38,964 nt of DNA from Saccoglossus kowalevskii (Eukaryota > Hemichordata > Enteropneusta > Harrimaniidae): contig NW_003108605.1 of assembly GCF_000003605.2 (NCBI RefSeq), positions 79,793 to 118,756 of the forward strand, in the 5' to 3' direction. Of this stretch, positions 14,601 to 25,470 are shown one piece after another (the first letter of the stretch is position 1; every line of letters begins with the position of its first letter). Position numbers and translations under genes: made by a program. A model generated the notes under the pieces. That model did no database searches. It saw nothing but the letters and a program-made list of their open reading frames with translations, and was not told the DNA's origin.

Positions 14601-17600
14601 AATGATGAAAGTGAGGAAAAGGTTAATATATTGAAGAGGGAATTAGTGAATGGGAAGGAATGTCCTGAGAGAACTGATAATGAAGATTGCTCTAATGCTC
14701 AAGAAGTGACTGACAAAACCACTGAAATAAACCACACAAAAGAAGATGAAAAAGTAGAAGAAAAAGAAGAGGAGATGATAGAAGTCCTGCCGGAAAAGGG
14801 TAAATTTGAGCTTGTCTGTGATAGCCTGGATTCACTAAGAGAACTCATTCTGAAGTTTACAGAGCCTGAACCTGAGCCTGAACCACCATATGCTGGTAGA
14901 GGTCGGAAGAAAAAGGTATTTACTAATGTTTAAATGAGTTACATGTAGGTTTGATGTTTCTTGACATTTTATTCACAATCCATTAGGATAATCACCTTAA
15001 TTGGCAAGGGAAGACATCAATGTTTATGACATGTTTCATTATACTAGTAGTTTTCCCGCTAAGCCCAAGCATATTCAAAAAACCTTGTTCAAATAATGGT
15101 TTTAATTATCAAAGTGTCTGATCGTATGCCAATTTGTTTGCCTCTGAAATTTATGCCAGTGCATGCACTACTAATAGAGCAAATATGGTTTGCATACTAT
15201 TCTGTATTGTCTGTATTTGAGCCTAATCTGTTGCTGAGCAGATGNNNNNNNNNNNNNNNNNNNNNNNNNNNNNNNNNNNNNNNNNNNNNNNNNNNNNNNN
15301 NNNNNNNNNNNNNNNNNNNNNNNNNNNNNNNNNNNNNNNNNNNNNNNNNNNNNNNNNNNNNNNNNNNNNNNNNNNNNNNNNNNNNNNNNNNNNNNNNNNN
15401 NNNNNNNNNNNNNNNNNNNNNNNNNNNNNNNNNNNNNNNNNNNNNNNNNNNNNNNNNNNNNNNNNNNNNNNNNNNNNNNNNNNNNNNNNNNNNNNNNNNN
15501 NNNNNNNNNNNNNNNNNNNNNNNNNNNNNNNNNNNNNNNNNNNNNNNNNNNNNNNNNNNNNNNNNNNNNNNNNNNNNNNNNNNNNNNNNNNNNNNNNNNN
15601 NNNNNNNNNNNNNNNNNNNNNNNNNNNNNNNNNNNNNNNNNNNNNNNNNNNNNNNNNNNNNNNNNNNNNNNNNNNNNNNNNNNNNNNNNNNNNNNNNNNN
15701 NNNNNNNNNNNNNNNNNNNNNNNNNNNNNNNNNNNNNNNNNNNNNNNNNNNNNNNNNNNNNNNNNNNNNNNNNNNNNNNNNNNNNNNNTAATATTATCTA
15801 TATTGCCAGATTGAAAAACCACCTCCTCGTAAAAGATGTGTTACTGAACTTCAAGGTGTTATGCAACCTGTTAGCCGAATTAGAACCATGGGAATCAAGA
15901 ATACAAAAGGCAGTTTCAAGAAATAGAATCAAAATGAAGAAAGAATGGGATACTTACAGGGAACAACCCCCTTCACCTGATGTGAGTATGGTAGGATTTG
16001 ACACATCCATGAATATGTGCATATATGGGGACACCATTTACTTGTGTTTATTCTTTATTCACTTTAAGAGTAAAAGTGTCTTCATTTTACTGAAAACTGT
16101 ACTCAGCTCAAGAAAGCAAAACATTCAAACTTCACTCGTACATCATGCAATACATTTATACATATGCACCTCAATCCATTTCACAATTTGATTCAAGATG
16201 GTTGATTGACGTTTATTTTTGTGCTTAAAATTCATTAAAATCGATCATTTCTGTCGAAATGAAACTGGATCTTGGTGTCATGTATGAACAGATTTTGTTC
16301 AAACTGTACAAACATTATAAGACAGTGATGCACATTAAGTTGTGTTTTAGATTGGATTCAAGATTTTGTTTTAATGGTGCAGTTCTGGTTCATATCTCCA
16401 ACATGTTCTTGCTGTTCATATTCAGAATATATACTTATATTTCTTAAACTTGCATGGACTATGTAATTCAATTAATTGTTCATTTGTGTTCCTTATTTAG
16501 TAATGCTGTATATTCTGTGTGTTTTATGCCATTAGGAAGTAGAGGATGTTTGGGCCAGTGAAGAGTCGAGTAGCGACAATAGTAGTGATGACAGCAGTTC
16601 AGATGATACTTCAGATTCAAGTGATGCTCCTAATGAACAACAGCAGAATGCAGATGTTTTGGCTCACAGGGCTGAACCAAAACTAGGTGATGTGGTTTTA
16701 GTTGAAGGTATGGTCAATGGTGCATTGGATGGAAGACCAACAACTAGAAGACAGGCAAAATTAAATACTGAGAGAGCAAAGAGAAGAGCCAGGGCGGCCA
16801 TTCTAAGGGAGAAGAAGAAAGAAGAAAAAGCACGAGCCAATGTCAATTTTGTTAATACAATAACTTTACCAATTGGTGGTGTGACCACAACTTTTACTCT
16901 TCCAACAACGTCTCTGGGTACTTCAGTTAGTTTGTCAACTTTATATGCATTACTTCAGTCTCAGCCACTTATTAAAGTGAGTACAAAAACTGGTAGCTCC
17001 ACTGCTACTTTGCTTACTACTGTTTCCAAGGGAGGCAATGTACCATTTATCCACCCACCAAAGACTGTCACTTCAGCGCCAAGTAGTACTATAACAACAT
17101 CTGTGAATCAACCAAATTTGACAACCTCGCATGGTTTTCTTGGGGATGAATCAGCAATAAACTTCCCAAGTATAGGTGGTAAAGTTGGCTTACTAGCGAG
17201 CAGCACCTCTACCCAGGCAACTACCACAAGTAATATTGTATATACATCATTAGCTTCCAGCTCTGCTATCCAGGCAACTACTTCAGCTACTGTTGGCATG
17301 TCTCCATCAGTAGTATTCAGCACTACTACCCAGGCATCAACTGTTGTCACTCAAGTCAATAACAGTAGTGTTATGTCAACAATGCCACGCTTATCACCGA
17401 CTAAACACATTATTACAACAGGTGGCAATACTGCAACATTAACTTTGAATGCACCTACTGTTGCCCAACAGTTACAACAACAACGTTTACAAAAGCAGCT
17501 CAAGCAGCAGCAACAACAACACCCTCAAACATCCACAAGTAAAGATGATAATGCAGATGCCTTAGCCGATCCAAATCAAGTTCCATCAATTCAGAATCAA

Positions 17601-20600
17601 AGTCAAAATAATAACAAACCAAAAGTAAGCTCTGTTGTGTCTCCGGCACCAACACAGAAAACACTGCCATCTTCTGCTGCTCCTCCGAAAGTTCAGTACA
17701 ACTTAGTTTTAGATTCTAAATCGGGTAAAACAAAACTTAGTCAAGATCAATTAATGCAACTATTGCAATCGCCTCAACTGACTTCGCAACAGAAACAGCT
17801 TGTACATCTGCAGCTATTACAGTCTCAGCTACAAAATCAGCAACTGATTTTGCAGCAACAGAAAATGAAAGTGCAGCAGAAGAGTCAGCAGGTTATTCAG
17901 CAACAGCAGCATGCCTCTCCCATACTTAAACAAAAGCCATCAACTGCCAAAATACCACAACTAGGGAGAGAACAATTATTACAGATGTTACAAAAACAAC
18001 AGAGTGCCAAGCTTCAGTTACCAAGCCAAACAAGTGCCTCATCTACTGCTGTAACTTGCTCAACAAGTCCAAAGGTTTTGCTATCCCCTCAATCAAGAGT
18101 TCAGCCAGGTACAACAGTAAGTGGTCTTCAATCAACATCAATGGCAACTACAACCTCAGTGCAGAGTTCACAACTTGTCTCAGTTTGGCCAAGTTTGAAA
18201 TCACCTACAAGTGTTATTACACCTAAGCCTAAACCACAACTCGTCCAGAACATTAAAGTACCGCAAAGTACTTCACAGAAAGGAGTTACTACGCAAGGTA
18301 TTAATCCACAGTATGTTTTGCTTGATGGAAAGTTGATTCCATATACTGCGTTTCAAGAACATGGAATCAAGTTAAAAGGTGTACAAACTCAGCCTGTTAT
18401 CAAACAATTGCAAAATGCTACTTTGCAAACACCACAAACAGGTCAGCATGTAATTACTACAAGCAGAGTAGCGACTGGGGCATCAAAGTTAATTTCCTCA
18501 ATGCCTGTGCCTAAGACTTTAGCAAGCCCATTGCCTGTTGGTCACATAAAATCACCGGTACAGTCTACAGCAACTCCTCAACAATTGCAGCTTTCACAAC
18601 CAACTAAGTTAGTGCAAAATGTTTTGACATCACAAGTTGTACCACAGCAACCTCGATTGACACCAATGTCCCCACCACAGCAACTTGAAGGTACTGTGCC
18701 ATCATCAAGTACAAAAGTAACAGCAGTTGTGGGAAATAAGCTTGTGACAATTACAGGGATTGATCCTAAATTTTTAGCTCAGTGTGGAGGCAAATTAGTA
18801 CTCCCGGGTAATCTCCTCTTGACTGGAGCAAAAACTTCACAACCTCAAAAAATTATTTTAACACCTCAGACTTCAGATAGCTCTCAAATGAGCCAAAGTG
18901 TCCAGAGCCAACAGTCCAACTTGCTCATGGTGTCCTCTACATCCACCTATCCAGCAGTATCTCCCATTCAGACAATCCAGAATCCACAACAGACAATCCT
19001 TTCGGTTCAAAGACAACAAGCACCTATACTTGCTCCAGGTACATCCACCCAGCCTACTTGGAGTCTTAAACCAGTTATACAACAACCAACTACACTTACA
19101 ACAGGGTCATCATCTTCTTTTCCAATCTCCAACATTCAGCAGATGCAAACCTTGCCACAGACTCTTCTTCAAGTCAACACTGGAAATATCTCTAACCAAA
19201 AAGCCGCTGTAATTACATCAAAGACGGATCCTGTCTTATCACTGCATAGTGCTCAGCATACTGTATTACAAGGAAGTGGTGCAAATGTTCGTCAACCATC
19301 AAACTTAATACTAACATCAGCAACTTCCACCCATCCAACAGCTCGGATACAGACAATACAGAGGCCACATCAAACACTTCTTGAAGTAAATCCAGGTAAC
19401 CTTCCCAATCAGCAACCAACCTTACTTACAACAGCAACAGCAACAGTTGCAGCTGCAAGCTCCCATCCCAATCTTCAGGTGCTGCAGGCTCCAAAACAAA
19501 CAACACTACAATTAAGTAGAGGAAATGTGCCAATTCAGCATTTAATTACACCAACAACGTTCACTCATCCAACAGCTGTAAGAACTACTGCTATTGCCAC
19601 TGAAAATTCAACTCTTATTGGAGGAAGAACTGTGATTCCTGTGCAAGCTGCAAACTCTTCTCAAGTACTTTTCCAAACCAATCCGCCATTATCACCATCT
19701 GTATCAAATTCATTCTGTCAACCCATTGTCAGTAATGCACCTGTGCATCAGTTAATTGCCTCTTCGCCAGCGTCGAACAAACCTTTCTTCATATTGAATG
19801 CAGCAGGTTCTGCTGCTTCCCAAGCTGGTCAGCCAAATGTCAAGTTGCTGCAGACTTCACCAGTACAATCAACTCCAACTATGCAACAGATTCACCTGTC
19901 AAGTTCCACACTAGCAGGGACAAGTAACATTGCAGAGACAACTCTGCAACAAATCCAACAACTTGTGACTACAGCTTCAATTAAGCAGCCTGTGTTTGCA
20001 ACTTTACCTTCAGCGGCTACAGCTGTTCTTCAGCAACCAAATGTCAATCAGACCACTACAGTGAATTTAAACTCGCTGCCACTGGTGGTCCAGAAACAAT
20101 TAATTGAAAAGATTCAAAAACGTGCATTATTGATGAACATCCCGGAAAAGAATGCGAGTTCAACTGCAAATACAATTGTGAAACCGATAAATGCTACTCC
20201 TACTGGAATTGCAGTGCCTACAGTACAGCAAACTTCTACTTTAATGCTTCATTCCATTCCAACCTTGGCTTCTGTAGAGCCTCAAAAAATAGCAGTGCCT
20301 GCCACAGCACCCAGTAGTGTCTGTAGTTCTAAAATGGGGAGTAAAACAATGAGTATACCACAAACATCGCCACTCAAAATTCCTCAAAATAGTGCACCTA
20401 AAACACTGTCAATACCAATCCCTGTTCCACCGTCACCAACTAAGCAAAGTCTGTACATTGTTAGTGCACACAATCAATCTGTTGGGAATGTTAGAGTTAA
20501 TCCTGTAAAACCACCACAACCTACATCGCTTCATGTGTCAATCCCTGGAGGAAACCAAGGTTTTGTTATTCAGAATTCTGCTGATACGTTGAACTTTGCT

Positions 20601-20774
20601 GCAAAGTCAACTCCAATCATATCAAGTCCTGGATCATCAAGAACCACAAACCCTGCTGCAAATATTGTTTTATGCAGTCCAGTGAAATCCCACATTATCC
20701 CTAGTATATCAGCATCAGCTAATTCTGACTGCAATAGCAGTACTGTTATGAATGGACTTACTGACAAAAAATAA
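5684..20774 (+). CDS. BRD10: BRD10 (KIAA2026), large bromodomain protein, 12 exons
   Basis: Exons: 5684-6026, 6593-6761, 8592-8671, 8934-9163, 9388-9548, 10327-10435, 10606-10743, 11534-11764, 12546-12665, 13752-14915, 15810-15981, 16536-20774; about 2,385 residues against about 2,100 in human. Seen: a bromodomain (about residues 65-170: YHERVKEPMWLRKMESKF, FVRDFRHMLENCYRYNGLDHW); a helical block, residues 275-410 (MWEIPQIGHFL, VVFYELERGFLMP); HFPHFCGADVRIYKQ in exon 8; basic AT-hook-like stretches (KGKRGRKRK, GRGRKKK); an acidic exon 10 holding FELVCDSLDSLRELILKF; ELEPWE in exon 11; and a Ser/Thr/Gln-rich tail. These blocks follow human KIAA2026 in order as I recall it. The start is the first in-frame ATG; upstream in-frame starts are only TTG. 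A nuclear chromatin role is inferred from the bromodomain. Oddities: a GC-AG intron 8, a gap in intron 10, a frameshift in exon 11. Confidence 0.92.
6762..8591 (+). other. BRD10 intron 2, no internal feature recognised
   Basis: A 1.8-kb AT-rich intron with GTGAGT donor and CTAG acceptor splitting an Arg codon in phase 2. It contains T-runs and short AT-rich low-complexity patches. I see no gene, inverted-repeat element or structured RNA in it. Confidence 0.7.
11765..12545 (+). other. GC-AG intron of BRD10 (intron 8)
   Basis: Exon 8 ends AAAG followed by GCAAGT, the strong consensus of GC donors. The acceptor is ATCAAAG at 12545. Only this junction keeps frame: using the GT four bases downstream would join to exon 9 in a frame that meets TGA at once. 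The intron also holds an 8-bp hairpin, TCAGGGTC/GACCCTGA, near 12069-12103, of unknown meaning. Confidence 0.85.
12761..13271. mobile_element. 511-bp element with 157-bp tandem repeats and 12-bp TIRs
   Basis: AGCTCCGCTGTC (12761-12772) is inverted as GACAGCGGCGCT (13260-13271, one mismatch). A second AGCGGAGCT just inside the left end forms a local hairpin. The interior is about 2.7 copies of a repeat: 'gctttgata' begins at 12876, 13033 and 13190, a period of exactly 157 bp. Hairpin ends around a short tandem array suggest a non-autonomous Helitron-like or pearl-like element, though the family is an inference. It sits in BRD10 intron 9 and has no coding capacity. Confidence 0.75.
15245..15788. 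other. Assembly gap (544 N)
   Basis: Run of undetermined bases inside BRD10 intron 10. Exon 10 ends in phase 0 and exon 11 opens in the matching frame (RKKK joined to IEKPPPRKR), so no coding exon need be hidden in the gap. Its true length is unknown. Confidence 0.98.
15810..15981 (+). CDS. BRD10: BRD10 exon 11 with apparent frameshift
   Basis: The exon is 172 bp and so does not preserve frame, although both flanking exons require phase 0. Frame 1 from the CAG acceptor reads IEKPPPRKRCVTELQ (15810-15854). After a single unpaired G at 15855, the next frame reads VLCNLLAELEPWESRIQKAV to the donor (15856-15981). Both halves align without gaps to consecutive parts of human KIAA2026 (RRQAVKELH and TLIRLLNELLPWE), with one residue missing between them. 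This points to a 2-base deletion at or next to 15855. It lies 67 bp from the gap, so assembly error is the likelier cause; a real inactivating lesion is possible. Confidence 0.8.
16536..20774 (+). CDS. BRD10: BRD10 terminal exon 12, Ser/Thr/Gln-rich tail
   Basis: One 4.2-kb exon, acceptor CATTAG, encoding 1,412 residues to the TAA. It opens with an acidic Ser-Asp run (EESSSDNSSDDSSSDD), then a basic helix (TERAKRRARAAILREKKKEE), then a long low-complexity tail of S, T, Q, P and V with several poly-Q stretches. Short hydrophobic islands (QYVLLDGKLIPYTAF; NKLVTITGIDPKFL) resemble islands in the human protein. Near 18936-19540 are four degenerate repeats built on 'P-x-QT-x-L-x-V-N-x-GN'. The large uninterrupted exon is also seen in vertebrate orthologues, to my knowledge. 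Confidence 0.9.
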   Translation, partial: EVEDVWASEESSSDNSSDDSSSDDTSDSSDAPNEQQQNADVLAHRAEPKLGDVVLVEGMVNGALDGRPTTRRQAKLNTERAKRRARAAILREKKKEEKARANVNFVNTITLPIGGVTTTFTLPTTSLGTSVSLSTLYALLQSQPLIKVSTKTGSSTATLLTTVSKGGNVPFIHPPKTVTSAPSSTITTSVNQPNLTTSHGFLGDESAINFPSIGGKVGLLASSTSTQATTTSNIVYTSLASSSAIQATTSATVGMSPSVVFSTTTQASTVVTQVNNSSVMSTMPRLSPTKHIITTGGNTATLTLNAPTVAQQLQQQRLQKQLKQQQQQHPQTSTSKDDNADALADPNQVPSIQNQSQNNNKPKVSSVVSPAPTQKTLPSSAAPPKVQYNLVLDSKSGKTKLSQDQLMQLLQSPQLTSQQKQLVHLQLLQSQLQNQQLILQQQKMKVQQKSQQVIQQQQHASPILKQKPSTAKIPQLGREQLLQMLQKQQSAKLQLPSQTSASSTAVTCSTSPKVLLSPQSRVQPGTTVSGLQSTSMATTTSVQSSQLVSVWPSLKSPTSVITPKPKPQLVQNIKVPQSTSQKGVTTQGINPQYVLLDGKLIPYTAFQEHGIKLKGVQTQPVIKQLQNATLQTPQTGQHVITTSRVATGASKLISSMPVPKTLASPLPVGHIKSPVQSTATPQQLQLSQPTKLVQNVLTSQVVPQQPRLTPMSPPQQLEGTVPSSSTKVTAVVGNKLVTITGIDPKFLAQCGGKLVLPGNLLLTGAKTSQPQKIILTPQTSDSSQMSQSVQSQQSNLLMVSSTSTYPAVSPIQTIQNPQQTILSVQRQQAPILAPGTSTQPTWSLKPVIQQPTTLTTGSSSSFPISNIQQMQTLPQTLLQVNTGNISNQKAAVITSKTDPVLSLHSAQHTVLQGSGANVRQPSNLILTSATSTHPTARIQTIQRPHQTLLEVNPGNLPNQQPTLLTTATATVAAASSHPNLQVLQAPKQTTLQLSRGNVPIQHLITPTTFTHPTAVRTTAIATENSTLIGGRTVIPVQAANSSQVLFQTNPPLSPSVSNSFCQPIVSNAPVHQLIASSPASNKPFFILNAAGSAASQAGQPNVKLLQTSPVQSTPTMQQIHLSSSTLAGTSNIAETTLQQIQQLVTTASIKQPVFATLPSAATAVLQQPNVNQTTTVNLNSLPLVVQKQLIEKIQKRALLMNIPEKNASSTANTIVKPINATPTGIAVPTVQQTSTLMLHSIPTLASVEPQKIAVPATAPSSVCSSKMGSKTMSIPQTSPLKIPQNSAPKTLSIPIPVPPSPTKQSLYIVSAHNQSVGNVRVNPVKPPQPTSLHVSIPGGNQGFVIQNSADTLNFAAKSTPIISSPGSSRTTNPAANIVLCSPVKSHIIPSISASANSDCNSSTVMNGLTDKK

Positions 20775-23700
20775 CTTTACCTAATCAATTGTATAAAATG
20801 CTTATTTAACTTATTGTTCCATTGAAGGTTCTCTTAATACAAAAAGTGTTTTTTTTTTTCTATAGCAAGAAGTTCAATGCATAATGAACTGAAATACTGT
20901 GTCCACTTTTTGAGTCAGAGGGCAAGGTGCATTAGTTACATGGTGACATAGGAAATCTTGTTTTATTTGCCAATTTCAAGAGATTTTTGACCGTTTCTCA
21001 AGAGCAGATTATGACTTTCTTAATTGTCTTACCGCTAGCTGGTTGCGGTAATATTTGATGTCAGTATGATGGAGAAATATTTTGATTGTAACATGTTACA
21101 TTGATTGTTACAGTGCTTATACAGTAACCCACTGTTTGATGTACGTACATTCATGCCATGGCTTTAAGAGTTGGGTTTCGCATCATTTGAGATAAATACA
21201 ACCAAGGATAGAATAGTGTGGCAAGTGTAAAGAGCCTTCAGTCAACAGGTGCAATAGGCTTACTATTCTGTCCCCGGCTGTGCTTGTGTAATAATGCAAC
21301 AGTACATTTATTAGGTATACATTTTGTTGGGTCAAGTATCTTTCCGTCAATATGGCTTAAGTTTATATACAGGACAATTTTCAGATGTTTTATTTATTAT
21401 ATTTATTTTATGCCTTTAAAAGGGGCATGTATTGAATTAGTTTTCACCTGTATGTAATACATGAAATTTTATTTATGTACAAACTTCAGGATTTTTTTTT
21501 ATATGTAATTTTTTTTTAATTTGAGCATTTTCCCTGTTGCACATTTTGTTACATAGGGAGTTGTGTATTACATTGAAACACAGTTTTGTTTCTTTGAATT
21601 GAATTTTATTGCCAAATGCAGGTAATTCTCCTATGGAAAATTGCTATTGATCAAGGCAGTTTGAGATGAGTAATATTGAGTTTTTGTCTTTTTCAAGTTT
21701 ACATAATGTTGTCATTAAAGGGGAAAAGTGATCGCTATAATTGTTTTAGTTTGTATGTGAGAGTGGATGGATTCTGAAAACTTAATTGCAGGAACTATTG
21801 AAAAATTTTGTTTATTTGTTAAAGAATGCTCTTATCACTTATTTTTTTTCACCTTTGAAGAACTTTCTCCCACTGAAGTCAAAGGTCAAGCTTTGTGTTG
21901 CCTGAGAATCAAATCGCCCTCACATACACAAAGTACTGTAGAACAAAATTGAGTTTTAATTTTATTTCCATCATTGCCCGTATTTGTCATAAATTGCCAC
22001 AGGAACACAAAATATATATTAATTTCACTGTTTCTATTGATATATCTTTTTCACCAATTCAGCATTCTTCTTTGAAAGCTTCAAATTCTGTCAATTTGTT
22101 TCAAGTCAGAGTTGTTCTTTGAAAAGTATCTTTTTCTTTAGAACATTTCACTTGGCCTTCTGAGGAAATTGAAGGTTAGCAGTTTTCCCACTATAATAAT
22201 TTCAATCAATCTGGTAAAATATTTCCAGAGTAGTCTTCATGTAAAAAAAACTTGTTTGTTTTCTTATCGAGCAACACAATGATCAATGTCACAAACAAAC
22301 ACTGCCTTGCCTGATGGCAGAGTTAAAAATTTGTTTTAAGAAATAAGTTCAGTCTGTAGTAATCTGTGTTTGGTAGAATTGCGGACAGATTTCTTGCAAA
22401 CAGTACTGTTTTCTAAAAGCACTTCATAATAGAACTAACAGTCCCAGAAAGCGATTCACTCTACACAAAAAAAACTAATATTTTTTTCTCATAAATTCTA
22501 ATTCTGGGTTTCGTAGCTTATCTTGTTATTTAAATGACTGAAAATGCATCTTATCAATTAGCTTCTTATTTTAGATAATTCACGATGTAGCTGCCCCAGC
22601 TGAGATTGCTGGACATTTAGCTAAATTAACATGCTGTGCATGCATTCAGCCAAATTTATTATAACTATTTAAAAGTATTTCATACATTTTCAATTTTACA
22701 AGTGCATTACATCAGTGTTAGATTTCTTCGTTCTTGAAATTGGTGGCTCTTAATATGTTCACTGCCTTTTACTTTTCCTGCTGATCTGAGCAAATTTTTC
22801 TCGTTTACAATGTTTGACTGAAAGCCGACTTTTGTATTTGCTATTAAAGATACTGACATGATTTATATTTAAACTTCTTTGTATGCATAATTTCATGCCA
22901 ATCCACCAGCTCTGCCAGAATTTATAAAATATACTAAAAGTCACAGCCCATTCCTTTTATATTGCTATTTCTAATAAAGTACAGGTTCAAATGTCGGGTT
23001 TGCTTCAACCTGGAACTGCAGGCAAAATTTGTGTGCCTCCCATGCTGGATTTATCAAGAAACCGCGACACTGCTACCCTATGCTGAGAATCATAGTCAAG
23101 AGTGAATGAATTATGAGATTAAAGAGAAAACATGTTCAGTATTAATAAAATTGTTTATATATTAATGTAGAATACTTTATACAGAGCCATTTAGCTGGTC
23201 TTGGAGAATGCAAGTACTGCAACAAAGGGAATAAAATGTGTGCCTTCCTTCCATGTTATTTGTTTTTCATCAATCAAGGCTATTTCAAACACATTTTTCT
23301 AGTTATGTGGCAACCATTGCTGAATAATTTGAATTCAAAGCCTTTCTTTCATATTCCCTGCAACGATATGATTTGCTGTCGTTATGTGTCGCTATTGCGA
23401 AAGGGAGGCTTGGAATACAAATAGTCAGCCATGGTCGCCTTGTGATGTGTGAACTGTATCAAGCATTTAATAATGTTCGGTATCATGAAATGTCAACTGA
23501 ATCGTGCACATAATTCACTGACGTTTCTAACCCTTCGCCAAGCATTTATTAGTTTTCAGTATGCTGTGAAGTCCACTAAATTGTTGCAAATATTATTTGC
23601 ACTCTAAGGGTCATTGATGTGAATTCTCATATTTCTATTAGCATTTGTTTGCAATTAACACCCACCTCTTGTGCAGTCCTGTCATGTAGCTTTATATCTC

Positions 23701-24239
23701 TTATAAGAAACTATTAACATCTGTTCAATTGCAAGTGTACTTCAAACATTTTGTAATTCCTAGGTATATTGTGTTGAACATGCCCAGATATTTCATAACT
23801 TACAAACGTCAGAAAGGAAATCCCCTTGCTTCATTAAATTGCTCATCAAATGATGTGTATAGCACATTATTAAATGTGAAAAGACATCTGCATTTATCAA
23901 ATCCCTTAGTCACTACCGAGGTACCAATTTGTTTGTACTATTTTTACGTTCGATTTCACAATGAATCTTTGAGTGAACGGGGGAAAAATAGTTATTACCT
24001 TCTCATTTCCCTATACATGTTAAAAACTCAATTTATCAGATACCATATTTAAGACCCACTGAGTTTTTTTAACAAGCCATGCATGGCACAGTCCCTGTTC
24101 AAATTTAAGATTTTTTGTTTGGTTTATAGTAATAGTTGGAACACAAACATGTCAGATATGGACCCAGAAGCTGATGCTTGACTGATTTTTGTTAACATTA
24201 AAATGGTTGACATTAGGTTATCTTATATCTGATCAGACT
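20775..24239 (+). other. BRD10: BRD10 3' UTR and convergent intergenic DNA
   Basis: No gene is supported here. AATAAA signals that could end the BRD10 transcript occur at 22973-22978, 23144-23149 and 23230-23235, with an ATTAAA near 21714. Which is used cannot be told. The region is T-rich with no clear inverted-repeat element. Confidence 0.4.
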
Positions 24240-24263
24240 TGTCCATATTGAAACAGCAATAAT

Positions 24264-24525
24264 TAAAACAAAATGGCCACTAGTCTTCCATTATGAATAC
24301 ATCTGAATATCTATGACAGGATGTATAATGAATATACAAAATTTGAACGATATAGCACTAGGACCACATTGACTAAAACAAAATGGCCACCAGTCGGCCA
24401 TTTTGAATCTGATCTGAAAAACAAAATGACGTGCATAATTTCCAATGTATGTACCAGCAGCCGAGATCCAGTGCTAGAAATGCTTGATTTCAGTACAAAA
24501 ATGGCCGTCATTCAGCCATCTTTAA
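24264..24525. repeat. Degenerate 110-118 bp tandem repeat with AAAATGGCC hairpins
   Basis: The core ATGGCC recurs at 24273, 24383 and 24501 within a shared block 'aaaacaaaatggccac..agtc..ccat'. In copy 2 AAAATGGCC (24380-24388) and GGCCATTTT (24396-24404) form a perfect 9-bp hairpin with a 7-base loop; copies 1 and 3 keep the arms imperfectly. Its origin is unknown; it may be a mobile-element or satellite remnant. Confidence 0.7.
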
Positions 24526-25253
24526 TGAAATCGTGAAACAAATTTATGTGCATTTGAATATTATGTATGAAGTTTGAATGTAATCCAAGATGCATGCCCC
24601 ATTTTTGGACTGTTCAAACGGACTAAAAACACTAACCTGTGTAGATTTTATCATTGTGCATGATGAAGATATAGCAGTAATCACCTAGGCTGATACAAAC
24701 ATATTGCTTAAAATGGAAAATTGAACATAGAAATCTCACCCTATGTAGTAATTCACCAGCCTCATAGTATTTGATTAAACTCTTTTTAACACTTTACTAC
24801 TGATAAACTCTGCATTAAGGAATGAGACGCGCAGTATTCTTGGGATCATTGCTAATCACTTTAATAGCTTTCAAATACATGCAGTTAATTGCAAGAACTC
24901 TCAATACAGTATCATCAGGTGTTATGACATTTATACAAAAAAAAAAAAGTGGTTAAAACTCGCAATACAGAAATAAATAATAAATTAAATAAACGTGTCA
25001 AAATGTATTAAACAAGACGGTTGTATAACTGTAAAATAGATAAATTATCATCTCTAACCTCTGCATCATAAAGCAAAGATAATAACTTAGAATAAATATA
25101 AAGTAGTTAAAGCTTTGAAATAATGCTTGGTATGTAAAAGACATTACATGTTCTGCTTGCCGAGTGTAGATGTAAGTGAAAGATATGCAAAACACCATAT
25201 CTGCTATGGTAAATACACAATTCAGTGTAAAACATTTTGTGAAATGAAGTGCA

Positions 25254-25300
25254 TTTAAACACCGTCCATCAACACCGGTGTTGAGGGACGGTGATTTAAA
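25254..25300. other. 47-nt near-perfect palindrome
   Basis: TTTAAACACCGTCCATCAACACC (and its inverted partner through 25300) meets at a central CACCGGTG with no loop. The arms differ by one mismatch and one extra base. It is noticeably GC-richer than the flanks. It lies between the BRD10 and RIC3 3' ends and could be read in either 3' UTR. It may be a tiny fold-back MITE, an RNA hairpin or a cruciform. Confidence 0.85.
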
Positions 25301-25470
25301 CAAAAAAATAAATAAGTATAAATAGACTTTAAACAGAAACACAAGATTAAACATTGCGACAACAGAAGGTATGTGTGCCAGAGATATACTTTGTACAGTG
25401 AGATCACTCGTAATTAATTGAATCAGTAGACTGCTAATATTAACAACAAAGGAAGAATCAGTGATGTACA

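Noticed and set aside
15096-15822. Long open frames through the N run
   Set aside because: They consist almost wholly of undetermined bases in the assembly gap.
16659-16661. A separate gene beginning at 16659
   Set aside because: The first codon is TTG, and the frame is open back to the acceptor at 16535 and joins BRD10 exon 11.
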